64,000 bases of DNA. Origin: Streptomyces xinghaiensis S187 (GTDB lineage Bacteria > Actinomycetota > Actinomycetes > Streptomycetales > Streptomycetaceae). The notes beneath the pieces were generated by a model. The model saw only the letters and a list, made by a program, of their open reading frames with translations, did no database searches and was not told the DNA's origin. The position numbers and the translations under genes were made by a program. How positions within the stretch are numbered: the first letter of the stretch is position 1; each line of letters starts with the position of its first letter. The stretch spans positions 3,534,001-3,598,000 of the forward strand of contig NZ_CP023202.1 of NCBI RefSeq assembly GCF_000220705.2. The letters run 5' to 3'. This document shows, in pieces, positions 24,334 to 32,573 of the stretch.

Positions 24334-25857
24334 ATGAGGCAGGGCGCAGGGGGAGGGACCCGGCTCGCCGCGGTGGCGGCACTGTGCGCGGCGGTGCTGT
24401 GCGGGGTGTTACCGGTCCCGGGGCGGCCCGCCGCGGCGGCCGACGGCCGGGCGGACCCCCCGTCGGCGTACCGGACCGCCGAGGATGCCGAGCGGACCGA
24501 GGGCACCGCGAGCGGCACCGGCGCCCCGGAGCTGAAGGCCCGCCACCACTACACCGACGCGATCGGCGCCGGCGAGACCCTCACCTACCGGGTACGGCTG
24601 GACGAGGAGTCCAACGCCCATCTCTCCGCGGTCGCCGCGCTTCCGCCCGCCGGCGGAACGGCCTACGGCGACGGCGTCGAGGTGACCCTGCGGAGCGCGG
24701 ACGGGGCCCGGTGCGACGGTATGCGCGCCACGGCCGGTCCCGGCGGCTTCGGCCTGCCGGTCGCCGCCACCGCCTCCCGTCTCGTCCGGCCCAACGCGAG
24801 CTGCCAGGAGGCCGGCGAGTATCTGTTCACCGTCGAGCGCACCGGTGACGCCACCTCCGGGCCGGGGGACTGGCCGCTGGAGATCTCCTTCCTGGCGGAG
24901 CCCGGTGTCACCGGCGGGGCCACCGAGGCGCCCGGCGGGGCCGGGTGGAGCACCGAGCCGCCCGCCGCTCCCGGCGGCGCGGGCGGTCTCCCGCGGAAGG
25001 TGCGGGGCGGCACCGGATTCAACGACGCGGCCGCCACCGGTACGGGGGTCTGGAGGGACCGGCTGGAGCCCGGCGAGACGCTCTTCTACAGGATCCCGGT
25101 CGACTGGGGCCAGCGGCTCCGTGTCACCGCGGAGGTGGGCGGCGCCGAGCTCACCGGCGGCGGTGCCCCCCACCTCGGCAGCGGAGTGCTGCTGCGGCTC
25201 CACAACACGGCCCGCACCCCCGTCCACGAGCAGGGCGCGGCCTTCGACGGCCGGCCGAAGAAGCTGGGGTTCTCCACCGCGCCCGCCGCGTTCGGCCACC
25301 GGTTCAGCGGCACCGCCAAGGTCGGGGAGATGCGCTTCGCCGGCTGGTACCACCTGTCGGTGGCCCTGACCCCGGAGGCGGCCGGGCACATGGAGGGCGG
25401 TGTGGACCTCACCCTCCGGCTGGCCGTGGAGGGCGAACCACAGCCCGGGCCGGCCTACGGCGGCGACGCGGCCGCGGCCGGATTCGCCGTCTCCGACGAG
25501 GACCGGGAGCGGGCGGCGGAAGGCCGGGCGACGGCGCCGGAGCAGGCGGGCGGGGTGAAGGACGGGGAGACGGCCGGGGACGGGGCGCTGCGGACCGTCG
25601 GAATCGCGGGCATCGGTGCGGGCACCGTGCTGCTGCTGGGGCTCGCGGTCTGGACACTGGCCGCCCGGCGCCGTACGGCCGGGCCCGCCGCCGCGGCCAC
25701 CACGACCGCCGGACCCGCCGGCACCGCCGCGCCCGGCGGAGTGCCGCACCTGCCGGCACCGGGCCGACCGCCGGAGCATCCGCTGCCGGGAGGCCCCGGG
25801 CCGGAGAGCACGCCGCCGGAGCGGCACGGCGGCTACGGGCAGCCGCCCCGGCACTGA
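24334..25857 (+). CDS. Secreted, C-terminally membrane-anchored protein of unknown function
   Basis: A 507-residue protein. Residues 1-33 form a signal peptide (LAAVAALCAAVLCGVLPV, then Ala-rich cleavage region). Two similar beta-rich modules follow, each introduced by a GETLTYRV or GETLFYRI motif, near residues 80 and 250. They recall bacterial pre-peptidase C-terminal-type domains. A Gly/Ala-rich linker separates them. A membrane segment near 430-452 (GIGAGTVLLLGLAVWTLAARRR) is followed by a Pro/Gly-rich cytoplasmic tail. ATG 24334 was chosen over the open frame's upstream start (24250) because it begins directly before the signal peptide. It may modulate or sense the cell surface, but no function can be assigned. 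Confidence 0.7.
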   Translation: MRQGAGGGTRLAAVAALCAAVLCGVLPVPGRPAAAADGRADPPSAYRTAEDAERTEGTASGTGAPELKARHHYTDAIGAGETLTYRVRLDEESNAHLSAVAALPPAGGTAYGDGVEVTLRSADGARCDGMRATAGPGGFGLPVAATASRLVRPNASCQEAGEYLFTVERTGDATSGPGDWPLEISFLAEPGVTGGATEAPGGAGWSTEPPAAPGGAGGLPRKVRGGTGFNDAAATGTGVWRDRLEPGETLFYRIPVDWGQRLRVTAEVGGAELTGGGAPHLGSGVLLRLHNTARTPVHEQGAAFDGRPKKLGFSTAPAAFGHRFSGTAKVGEMRFAGWYHLSVALTPEAAGHMEGGVDLTLRLAVEGEPQPGPAYGGDAAAAGFAVSDEDRERAAEGRATAPEQAGGVKDGETAGDGALRTVGIAGIGAGTVLLLGLAVWTLAARRRTAGPAAAATTTAGPAGTAAPGGVPHLPAPGRPPEHPLPGGPGPESTPPERHGGYGQPPRH

Positions 25858-25914
25858 CCCGGGTCCCGGAACCGGCTCACGCCCCGGCACGGGTTCCCCG
25901 GCGGAGCCGACGGC

Positions 25915-27381
25915 TCACCCGGCGGTCAGGGCCCAGATGCCAACGGCGTAGCACAGCAGCGCCAGGAAGAGCACCGGAACGGCCACTTTCGCGGGCGGCC
26001 CCGGCCGCCTCCGCACCGGAGCGCGGTGAGCCGCCGGGCGGCGTGCGGCGGCACCGGGGGGCCCGGCGGCCGCGGGGATGCCGGGAGCGGTGTACGGGCC
26101 CGTGGCGGCGTAGTCGCGGGGTACGTCGGCGGTGGTGGCCTGGGAGAAACCGGGGGAGCCGGGGAAGGCCGCGGGAGGCACGGGCCCCGCCGTGCCGTGG
26201 CGGGGGGCGCCGGGGAGCGGGGTACCGGTGAACGGGCCGGGCGGGGGAGCGTACGCGGGAGCCGGGACCGGGACCGGGGCCGGGGTCGGGGTCGGCGGTG
26301 TGGCCGGCGGCTCGGGAACCGGCGGCGCGGCCGGTCCCGGGTGCGCCGGGGAGCGGGCCGGGGGCGCCAGGGTGAAACTGCCGGTGTCCGTCAGCGAGGA
26401 GCCGGGCGCCGTGGTGGCCGCCGGTCCGCCCGGTCCGGGAGTCCGGGCACCCCCGGTTCCGTCCCCCTCGCCGTCCGCCGCCGGTGCCGCACGCCGCGGC
26501 CGTAACGGGCCATCGGGCCCGAACCCCTCCGGCAGCGGCCCGAGTTGGTCGAAGACCTCCACGGCCTCCTCGTCCACCGCGCCCTCCGGCAGCAGTTCGA
26601 CGGCGGCGGCCAGCGCCCTGCGGGCGCCGGTGGCGGTACGGAACCGGGCGCCGGGGTCCGGCTGCAGCAGGCCGGCCAGCGCCTGCCAGAGCGGCTCCGG
26701 CACCTCCTCGGGGGCGTCCGGCACGCCGTGCGCCGTGAACCGCTCGACGAGCGCTTGGGCGTCGGGTTTGTGCCCCGTCAGCAGGTAGAGGGCCAGCAGG
26801 CCGGTGGCGAACAGGTCGGCGGGGAAGTCGGGTTCGGCGCCCAGCATCTGCTCGGGCGCGAAGTAGCCGGGGGTGCCGACCACGTAGTCGGTCTCCGTCA
26901 GCCGGGGTTCTCCCTTGCGCAGGGCGATGCCGAAGTCGGAGAGCCGCAGATGCGGGCGCCGGACCCCGGTGGCCTCCAGCAGGACGTTGGCCGGCTTGAT
27001 GTCCCGGTGGATGACGCCCTCCGCGTGCACCGCGGCCAGCCCGGAGAGCAACTGGTCCAGCAGCAGGCAGACATAGCGGGGCGGCAGCGGCCCGTAGTCG
27101 CCGATGAGATGGGCCAGCGAGCCGCCGCGCACCAGGTCCATGGTGAAGAGGACCTTGTCGTCGTCCGCGGCCCAGCTCGCCGGGGCCAGCACGTGCGGGT
27201 GGTCGATGCGCAGCGCCTGTTCCCGTACGAAACGCAGCAGCGTGTGGGCGTCGCTCTGCCGCAGCACCTTGGCGGCGACGTAACGGCGCCTCCGGTGGTC
27301 CCAGGCGCGCCAGACGGCGCCCGCCCCGCCCCGGCCGACCGGGTCGACCAGCTCGTACCGCCCGGCGAAGACCTCACCCAT
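25915..27381 (-). CDS. Membrane-anchored Ser/Thr protein kinase
   Basis: A 488-residue Hanks-type kinase. The glycine loop is GRGGAGAVW, the catalytic lysine lies in VAAKVLR, the catalytic loop is HRDIKPANV, the DFG motif is in LSDFGIA, and GTPGYFAPEQ forms the activation end. The kinase domain spans about residues 1-265. A long Pro/Ala/Gly linker follows and a single membrane segment occupies the last 25 residues, leaving almost nothing outside, so no extracellular sensor is present. It is 29 bases downstream of the HTH gene and probably cotranscribed with it. The substrate is unknown. It is distinct from PknB at 35670. Confidence 0.92.
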   Translation of the reverse strand: MGEVFAGRYELVDPVGRGGAGAVWRAWDHRRRRYVAAKVLRQSDAHTLLRFVREQALRIDHPHVLAPASWAADDDKVLFTMDLVRGGSLAHLIGDYGPLPPRYVCLLLDQLLSGLAAVHAEGVIHRDIKPANVLLEATGVRRPHLRLSDFGIALRKGEPRLTETDYVVGTPGYFAPEQMLGAEPDFPADLFATGLLALYLLTGHKPDAQALVERFTAHGVPDAPEEVPEPLWQALAGLLQPDPGARFRTATGARRALAAAVELLPEGAVDEEAVEVFDQLGPLPEGFGPDGPLRPRRAAPAADGEGDGTGGARTPGPGGPAATTAPGSSLTDTGSFTLAPPARSPAHPGPAAPPVPEPPATPPTPTPAPVPVPAPAYAPPPGPFTGTPLPGAPRHGTAGPVPPAAFPGSPGFSQATTADVPRDYAATGPYTAPGIPAAAGPPGAAARRPAAHRAPVRRRPGPPAKVAVPVLFLALLCYAVGIWALTAG

Positions 27382-27410
27382 CGTGCCGCCTCCCCTCGCG
27401 GACCGTCCGG

Positions 27411-27962
27411 TCAGCTCTGGTGCGCCTCGTAGTGGGCGACCGCTTCCGCGGTCCGCCCGGCACCGTACACCCGGAGGAACTCCGCCAGTTCGGGCTGGGA
27501 GGGCGCGAGCGCCTCGGCGGCCTCGATGATGTCCCCGGCGGCGGCGACGGAACGCAGCAGCGACTGGATCTCGCGCACCACCCGGCGCACGGTGGGCGCG
27601 CCCGAACTGGAGGTCGTCTGCGAGCCGGTGGGGGTGAGCACCGAACCGCCCGAGCTCCGTTTGATCTCCTCCATGCGTTCCGCGGCCTCGGCCGCGCTGA
27701 CGCTGCCGCCCGCGACCTGCGCGGCCAGCTCCTGCAGCGCCTGCACGCGCTGCACGACGGCCGGGTTGCCGATCTTCGCCCGCTGGCCGCTCATGAGCTG
27801 CGACAGCATGGGTGCCGAGAGTCCCAGCACAGCGGCGAGCCTGGCCTGGTTGAGCCCCAGATCGTCGATGAGCCGCCGGAAGAGCGCCCCCAGCGGTTCC
27901 CCGTACCAGCTCCGCTGCATCTCGCGGGCTCTCGCGGTGGCTTCCTGCTGTGCTGCTTCCAT
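27411..27962 (-). CDS. Helix-turn-helix DNA-binding protein (Xre-like)
   Basis: A 183-residue protein with an N-terminal HTH at about residues 25-75, with LGLNQARLAAVLGLSAPMLS as the recognition unit. A helical C-terminal region carries an SAAEAAERMEEI segment and a Ser/Thr-rich linker. The ATG at 27962 has GGGGAG about 9 bases upstream; the open frame extends to 28118 but lacks conservation. It precedes the kinase gene by 29 bases, so the kinase could act on it or share its regulation. Target DNA is unknown. Confidence 0.85.
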   Translation of the reverse strand: MEAAQQEATARAREMQRSWYGEPLGALFRRLIDDLGLNQARLAAVLGLSAPMLSQLMSGQRAKIGNPAVVQRVQALQELAAQVAGGSVSAAEAAERMEEIKRSSGGSVLTPTGSQTTSSSGAPTVRRVVREIQSLLRSVAAAGDIIEAAEALAPSQPELAEFLRVYGAGRTAEAVAHYEAHQS

Positions 27963-28124
27963 GGCGACTCCCCTTCGCTGCTGCGAACCTCGCGCCGCCA
28001 TCCTACGGAGCGTGACGGGGGATCGGGAGTCCCCGTCCTTTGCCGGGATCACTCCGCGGACCCGGTACTCTTGTCTGCGGCGGACACCGGAGCGCGCCCG
28101 CGCGCGACGGGGGTTCACCGGCCC

Positions 28125-28197
28125 GGGGCCTTAGCTCAGTTGGTAGAGCGCTGTCTTTGCATGGCAGATGTCAGGGGTTCGACTCCCCTAGGCTCCA
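28125..28197 (+). tRNA. tRNA-Ala (TGC)
   Basis: A 73-base cloverleaf: acceptor GGGGCCT with AGGCTCC (one G-T pair), D arm GCTC/GAGC, anticodon stem CTGTC/GGCAG with anticodon TGC at 28158-28160, T arm AGGGG/CCCCT with TTCGACT loop, and discriminator A. CCA is not encoded. A TACTCT -10-like element lies at about 28068-28073. Confidence 0.97.
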
Positions 28198-28207
28198 CGC
28201 GCACGAC

Positions 28208-28240
28208 GAACGGCGGGAGACGACTGGTCTCCCGCCGTTC
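28208..28240. terminator. Hairpin terminator between tRNA-Ala and the DUF5324 gene
   Basis: A perfect 14-bp stem, GAACGGCGGGAGAC (28208-28221) with 28227-28240 and a 5-base loop, between convergent units. Confidence 0.9.
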
Positions 28241-28272
28241 CGCTGCTCCCGGCCGCTCGCGCGGGTACCGGT

Positions 28273-29019
28273 TCAGCGCTTTTCGTCGCTTTCCGTAGCG
28301 CCGCCGGTCTCCGCTTCCCCCTCGGGGACGCCGGTCTGGTGGGAGCGGAGCTCCGCGTCCAGCTCGTCCTGTTCGGTGCCGTCCACGGACGCCAGGGGCG
28401 CCCGCTCGCCGAGTTCGGTCGCGGCGGGCGGCTCGACCAGCCAGTCGGGGTTGGCCTGCTTGTCCCACCACTTCCAGGCGGCGACGGCGGCGCCCGCCAG
28501 GGCGCCCAGGATCAGCAGCCGCTTCGCGGCCCGGCCGTTGCGGGCGCGGCGCTCGCGCTTCCTCACCAGCTTCTGGATCTCCGCGGAGGTGACCTGCCCG
28601 CGGATCGCGGCCACCGCGGCGGCACTGCGCGCGGCTGCCTCGGCGCGGGCGGGCTCGGCCGCGGCGATGGCGTCGGCCAGCGCGTGCTCGACCCTCGGCA
28701 CGGCGTAGTCGGCGGCCTGGCGGGCGGTCCTCTGCGCCCGGACCACCGCCTTCTGCGCCGCCAGATCGACCTTGGGCGGCAGCTGGCCGCGGGCCTGCTC
28801 GATCCGGGGCTGCAGCGCGCCGTACTGCGCGCGGGCCGTGGTGCGGGCCTGCAGCGCGGCCTGCGACACCTTCGGCGCCAGCTTGGCCCGGGCCTCGTGC
28901 GCGTAGTGCGCCGCCTGGTGCCTGGCCGTGCCGGCGTACGGCGCCACCACCTCCGCTGCGTGCAGCACGCTCTCCTTCGCGGTGTCGGTCGCGGCGCGCA
29001 CGCTGTCGATGCGTGTCAC
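28273..29019 (-). CDS. DUF5324 family protein
   Basis: A 248-residue protein, strongly Ala/Arg/Glu-rich and almost entirely helical over residues 1-170, with apolipoprotein-like amphipathic repeats (VAPYAGTARHQAAHYAHEAR and similar). One membrane segment is at about 168-186 (LLILGALAGAAVAAWKWW), and the C-terminal tail is acidic. It starts with GTG after an AGGAGG ribosome site. The family is restricted to Streptomyces relatives and lies divergently from the cyclophilin gene. Function is unknown; its features suggest a membrane-attached structural or phasin-like protein. Confidence 0.8.
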   Translation of the reverse strand: MTRIDSVRAATDTAKESVLHAAEVVAPYAGTARHQAAHYAHEARAKLAPKVSQAALQARTTARAQYGALQPRIEQARGQLPPKVDLAAQKAVVRAQRTARQAADYAVPRVEHALADAIAAAEPARAEAAARSAAAVAAIRGQVTSAEIQKLVRKRERRARNGRAAKRLLILGALAGAAVAAWKWWDKQANPDWLVEPPAATELGERAPLASVDGTEQDELDAELRSHQTGVPEGEAETGGATESDEKR

Positions 29020-29248
29020 GGGATCCTCCTCCTCGGTGGTGGAACACGGGTGCCTGGGGGATCCCCCAGTAGGGACGCAGTTCGCCTATCCACCCGAAGA
29101 GAGATCATGCCCGCGGCGGCGGGGCACGGCATGCGGTGACGCGCATCCGGGTGGGGCCGGGCGGGCGGGCGGATCGGTGGTTGCTCGTCGCCGCGGGGCC
29201 GGGCGTGCGAGGATCGGGGGCGTCAGTGAGAACTACGGAAGGCAGATC

Positions 29249-29782
29249 GTGGCCGAGCAGCTCTACGCCACCCTGAAGACCAACCACGGAGACATCGAGG
29301 TACGGCTGCTGCCGAACCACGCCCCGAAGACGGTCAAGAACTTCGTCGAGCTCGCCCGGGGCGAGCGTGAATGGACGCACCCCCGGACCGGCAAGAAGAC
29401 CAGCGACCGCCTCTACGACGGCACGGTCTTCCACCGGGTCATCAGCGGCTTCATGATCCAGGGCGGGGACCCGCTGGGCAACGGCACGGGCGGACCGGGC
29501 TACGAGTTCGGGGACGAGTTCCACCCCGACCTCTCGTTCGACCGTCCGTACCTGCTCGCCATGGCCAACGCCGGCCCGGGCACCAACGGTTCGCAGTTCT
29601 TCATCACCGTCTCGCCCACGGCGTGGCTGACGAACAAGCACACCATCTTCGGTGAGGTCGCGAACCCGGAGGGGCAGAAGGTCGTGGACACCATCGCGGC
29701 GCTCCCCACCAACCCGCGCACCGACCGTCCGACGCAGGACGTGGTGATCGAGTCGGTCGTCGTGGAGACCCGCGAGGGCTGA
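29249..29782 (+). CDS. ppiA: Peptidyl-prolyl cis-trans isomerase, cyclophilin type
   Basis: A 177-residue cytoplasmic cyclophilin that speeds proline isomerisation. The catalytic and ligand-binding residues are visible in FHRVISGFMIQGGDP and in MANAGPGTNGSQFFITVSPT, with a conserved Trp in the TAWLTNKHTIFGEV segment. No signal peptide is present. GTG at 29249 (VAEQLYATLKTNHGDIE) has GGAAGG upstream and matches the family N-terminus; the open frame reaches back to 28928 without conserved sequence. Confidence 0.94.
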   Translation: MAEQLYATLKTNHGDIEVRLLPNHAPKTVKNFVELARGEREWTHPRTGKKTSDRLYDGTVFHRVISGFMIQGGDPLGNGTGGPGYEFGDEFHPDLSFDRPYLLAMANAGPGTNGSQFFITVSPTAWLTNKHTIFGEVANPEGQKVVDTIAALPTNPRTDRPTQDVVIESVVVETREG

Positions 29783-29904
29783 ACCACGGCCGGCGGACCG
29801 CCGGAGGACCGCCCCGCCCGTCCGCGGACGCCGGCCGGGGCGGTCCGCTGGCCGCCGCACCGTACGACGCAGGACCGCAGGGCCCGCAGGACCGAGGGGG
29901 ATCG

Positions 29905-30804
29905 ATGGAGCAGGCGCCGGGAAACCCGGAACGGCCCGCGGCCGAGGGCGGTCTGCCCGGCTGCTACCGGCATCCGGACCGTGAGACCGGGATCAGCTGT
30001 GTCCGCTGTGAGCGGCCCATCTGCCCGGACTGCATGATCAGTGCCTCGGTCGGCTTCCAGTGCCCGGACTGTGTGCGGAGCGGTTCGGGCACGGGGCACG
30101 CGCCCGGAGCCAACCGGCCGCGGACCCTGGCGGGCGGAGTGCAGACCGCCGATCCGCGGCTGGTGACGAAGATCCTGCTGGCCGTCAATGTGGCGGTCTG
30201 GATCGCGGCCCTGGTGATCCAGGACCGGTTCATCGACTCCCTCGACATGCTCGGCCTGGCCGTGGACCGCGGTACGGGCGAGGTGGTCGGCGTCGCCGAC
30301 GGCGAGTGGTACCGGCTGCTGACCTCGGCGTTCCTGCACGAGCAGCCGATGCACATCGCGTTCAACATGCTCGGTCTGTGGTGGCTCGGCGGACCGCTGG
30401 AGGCGGCCCTGGGCCGGGTCCGCTACCTGGCGCTCTATCTGCTGTCCGCGCTCGGCGGCAGCGCCCTGTCCTATCTGCTCGCGGCCCAGAACCAGCCGTC
30501 GCTGGGCGCTTCCGGCGCGATCTTCGGACTGCTGGGGGCCACCGTCGTGCTGCTGCGGCGGATGAACCAGGACATGCGCCCGGTGGTCATCCTGCTGGTG
30601 CTGAACCTGTTCATCACCTTCACCTGGGCCGACATCGCCTGGCAGGCGCACATCGGCGGCCTGGTCGTCGGTGCCGTGGTGGCGTTCGGCATGGTGCACG
30701 CCCCGCGAGGCCGGCGCGAGCTGGTGCAGTGGCTGACCTGCGGGGCGGTGCTGCTGGTGATCGCCGTGGTGCTCTGGGCCCGTACCCTGCAGCTTCTGGG
30801 CTGA
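29905..30804 (+). CDS. Rhomboid family intramembrane serine protease with N-terminal zinc motif
   Basis: A 299-residue protein. Residues 20-60 form a B-box-like zinc-binding segment (CYRHPDRETGISCVRCERPI, CPDC). Six or more membrane segments follow. The catalytic serine is Ser203 in GASGAIFG and the paired histidine is His249 in HIGG; a conserved Asn/His-containing HIAFNMLGLWW lies in TM2. It should cleave membrane proteins in the bilayer; targets are unknown. It is convergent with crgA, and the spacer holds a DnaA-box cluster. Confidence 0.92.
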   Translation: MEQAPGNPERPAAEGGLPGCYRHPDRETGISCVRCERPICPDCMISASVGFQCPDCVRSGSGTGHAPGANRPRTLAGGVQTADPRLVTKILLAVNVAVWIAALVIQDRFIDSLDMLGLAVDRGTGEVVGVADGEWYRLLTSAFLHEQPMHIAFNMLGLWWLGGPLEAALGRVRYLALYLLSALGGSALSYLLAAQNQPSLGASGAIFGLLGATVVLLRRMNQDMRPVVILLVLNLFITFTWADIAWQAHIGGLVVGAVVAFGMVHAPRGRRELVQWLTCGAVLLVIAVVLWARTLQLLG

Positions 30805-30853
30805 GCACCCCCGGGCACCTCCGGACCGAAGGTTTTCCGCAGCGTGACGGCCG

Positions 30854-31065
30854 TTGTCCACAGCGGGTGCGGGATCTTGTGCACAGTGTTGGCGAGGGAG
30901 CGGGCACCCTCCGTCAACACCAGGTTGACCTGCGCTTTTGCGGACCGGGCTGCGGATTGTACGACAACGAGGCAGTCGTATCGGCGGTCTGCCCGGCTGA
31001 GTTATCCACAGCTCTTAGTATCTTTTCCCCTGCTGTGGATAACTCTGTGGACAACGTGTGGGCAA
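30854..31065. other. DnaA-box cluster outside oriC
   Basis: Six DnaA boxes lie in 212 bases of the rhomboid-crgA spacer. They are TTGTCCACA (30854-30862, perfect), TTGTGCACA (30877-30885), TTATCCACA (31002-31010), and in reverse TGTGGATAA (31034-31042), TGTGGACAA (31046-31054, perfect) and TGTGGGCAA (31057-31065). The last four form a converging, closely packed group. The cluster is about 17.5 kb from oriC. S. coelicolor has DnaA-box clusters flanking oriC (described as H69, H24 and D78), and this one sits where H69 would be expected. Confidence 0.85.
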
Positions 31066-31091
31066 AGCTTGACCGGCACGGTCACCGACCG

Positions 31092-31346
31092 CTACTTCCA
31101 CTGGGTCGAGACCACGAACCCCGCCGCGATGAACCCGAAGCCCACCACGATGTTCCAGTTGCCGAGCGACTTGACCGGCATGTCACCGGTGGTCACATAG
31201 AACACCACGATCCAGGCCAGCCCGATCAGGAACAGGGCCAGCATCAGCGGCGCCACCCAGCTGCGGCCGCTCGACAGCTTGACGGTGGTCTGCTTCGCCG
31301 GCGGCGGCGTGAAGTCGGCCTTCTTGCGGATACGTGACTTCGGCAC
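31092..31346 (-). CDS. crgA: Cell division protein CrgA
   Basis: An 84-residue membrane protein with the CrgA pattern. It has a basic N-terminus PKSRIRKKADFTPPP, a first membrane segment (WVAPLMLALFLIGLAWIVVFYV), a short loop containing GNWN, and a second segment ending STQWK. CrgA restrains or coordinates FtsZ-ring assembly during aerial growth and sporulation in Streptomyces. It is monocistronic and convergent with the rhomboid gene. Confidence 0.95.
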   Translation of the reverse strand: MPKSRIRKKADFTPPPAKQTTVKLSSGRSWVAPLMLALFLIGLAWIVVFYVTTGDMPVKSLGNWNIVVGFGFIAAGFVVSTQWK

Positions 31347-31432
31347 GAGAGACTCTCCTGTCGATCCTGTCGATGCGCTGTGCGGCCGCGCAGGGATCTG
31401 GGCTGTCGGCCGGTTGAGAGCGACGGGGACAC

Positions 31433-31460
31433 TTGCTCCCCCGGGCGCGTCCGTTAGCGT
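31433..31460 (+). promoter_or_regulatory. Putative promoter of the DUF881-sortase operon
   Basis: TTGCTC (31433-31438), 16 bases and TAGCGT (31455-31460), 36 bases before the DUF881 start. Confidence 0.45.
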
Positions 31461-31495
31461 AGTGCTTCCGCGGCTTCGAAGGAGATAAGGGTACG

Positions 31496-32281
31496 GTGAG
31501 CAATCCGGCGGATCCCGCCCCCGAACCCCGCCTCCCCGCGCCCCGGAGGCCGGGATGGCATCCGGTGCGGCTCCTCACGGCAGGCATCTTCGCCCTGGCC
31601 GGCCTGCTGTTCTGGACCAGTTTCAATACTGCTCAGGGTACCAATCTCCGCACCGACGACTCCCTGCTGGAACTCTCCGATCTCATCCAGGAACGCAGCC
31701 GGGAGAACGCCCGGCTCGACGACCGGTCCGCCGCCGTGCGCGCCGAGATCGACCGGCTGGCCCGGCGCGACGACGGCAGCACCGACGCCCAGGACCGGAA
31801 GCTGGACGCCCTGGAGAAGGCCGCCGGCACCGAGAAGGTCAGCGGGCCCGGCCTGACCGTCACCCTCACCGACGCCCCGCCGGACGCCACGGCCCGCACC
31901 CCCGGCGCCCCCGACCCCCAGCCCAACGATCTCGTCATCCACCAGCAGGACCTCCAGGCCGTGGTCAACGCCCTCTGGCAGGGCGGCGCCAAGGGCATCC
32001 GCGTCATGGACCAGCGGCTCATCTCCACCAGCGCGGTCCGCTGCGTCGGCAACACCCTGATCCTGCAGGGCCGGGTCTACTCGCCGCCGTACGTGGTCAC
32101 CGCGGTCGGTGACACCGGGTCCCTCCAGCAGGCGCTCAACGACTCCCCGGCGATCGAGAACTACCTCCGCTACGTCGACGCGTACGGCCTGGGCTGGGAG
32201 GTGGAGCGGCACGACGCCGTGACCCTGCGCGGCCACGCCGGCACCGTCGACCTCCAGCACGCGACCCCGGTGCAGAGGTGA
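31496..32281 (+). CDS. DUF881 family membrane protein
   Basis: A 261-residue protein with one N-terminal membrane segment (about residues 24-44, PVRLLTAGIFALAGLLFWTS). A coiled-coil region rich in E/R/D follows (about 50-115), then the DUF881 core including GPGLTVTLTDAPP, VIHQQDLQAVVNALWQGGAKGI and YLRYVDAYGLGWEV. The domain is probably extracytoplasmic. DUF881 genes cluster with crgA and division or wall genes in Gram-positives. GTG start with GAAGGAGAT upstream. It opens a run that continues through pabA and the sortases. Confidence 0.88.
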   Translation: MSNPADPAPEPRLPAPRRPGWHPVRLLTAGIFALAGLLFWTSFNTAQGTNLRTDDSLLELSDLIQERSRENARLDDRSAAVRAEIDRLARRDDGSTDAQDRKLDALEKAAGTEKVSGPGLTVTLTDAPPDATARTPGAPDPQPNDLVIHQQDLQAVVNALWQGGAKGIRVMDQRLISTSAVRCVGNTLILQGRVYSPPYVVTAVGDTGSLQQALNDSPAIENYLRYVDAYGLGWEVERHDAVTLRGHAGTVDLQHATPVQR

Positions 32282-32399
32282 TCCGCCGCGGGGCCGCGCT
32301 CCCGCGGCGTCAACCGGAAGAGGTGCTTTCCCCCGCCGACCCCCGGCCGGGGCCCCGATCCCCTTACTCTGGTCGGTGCACCGATCGGAAAGGGTCAGC

Positions 32400-32573
32400 A
32401 TGTACGGCTGGATCTGGCGGCAGCTGCCGGGGAACACATGGGTGCGGGCACTGCTCTCGCTCGTGCTCGTGCTGGCGATCGTCTTCGTGCTGTTCCAGTA
32501 CGTCTTCCCGTGGGCGGAGCCACTGCTGCCGTTCGGCGACGTGACGGTCGACAACGGGGGTGGTTCCCGGTGA
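32400..32573 (+). CDS. Small conserved membrane protein
   Basis: A 57-residue protein starting MYGWIWRQLPGNTWVRA. One membrane segment covers residues 17-37 (LLSLVLVLAIVFVLFQYVF), and a short tail ends DVTVDNGGGSR. ATG 32400 has GGAAAGGG upstream. Its stop overlaps the pabA start (GTGA), so translation is coupled. It is conserved at this locus in Streptomyces and has no known function. Confidence 0.8.
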   Translation: MYGWIWRQLPGNTWVRALLSLVLVLAIVFVLFQYVFPWAEPLLPFGDVTVDNGGGSR

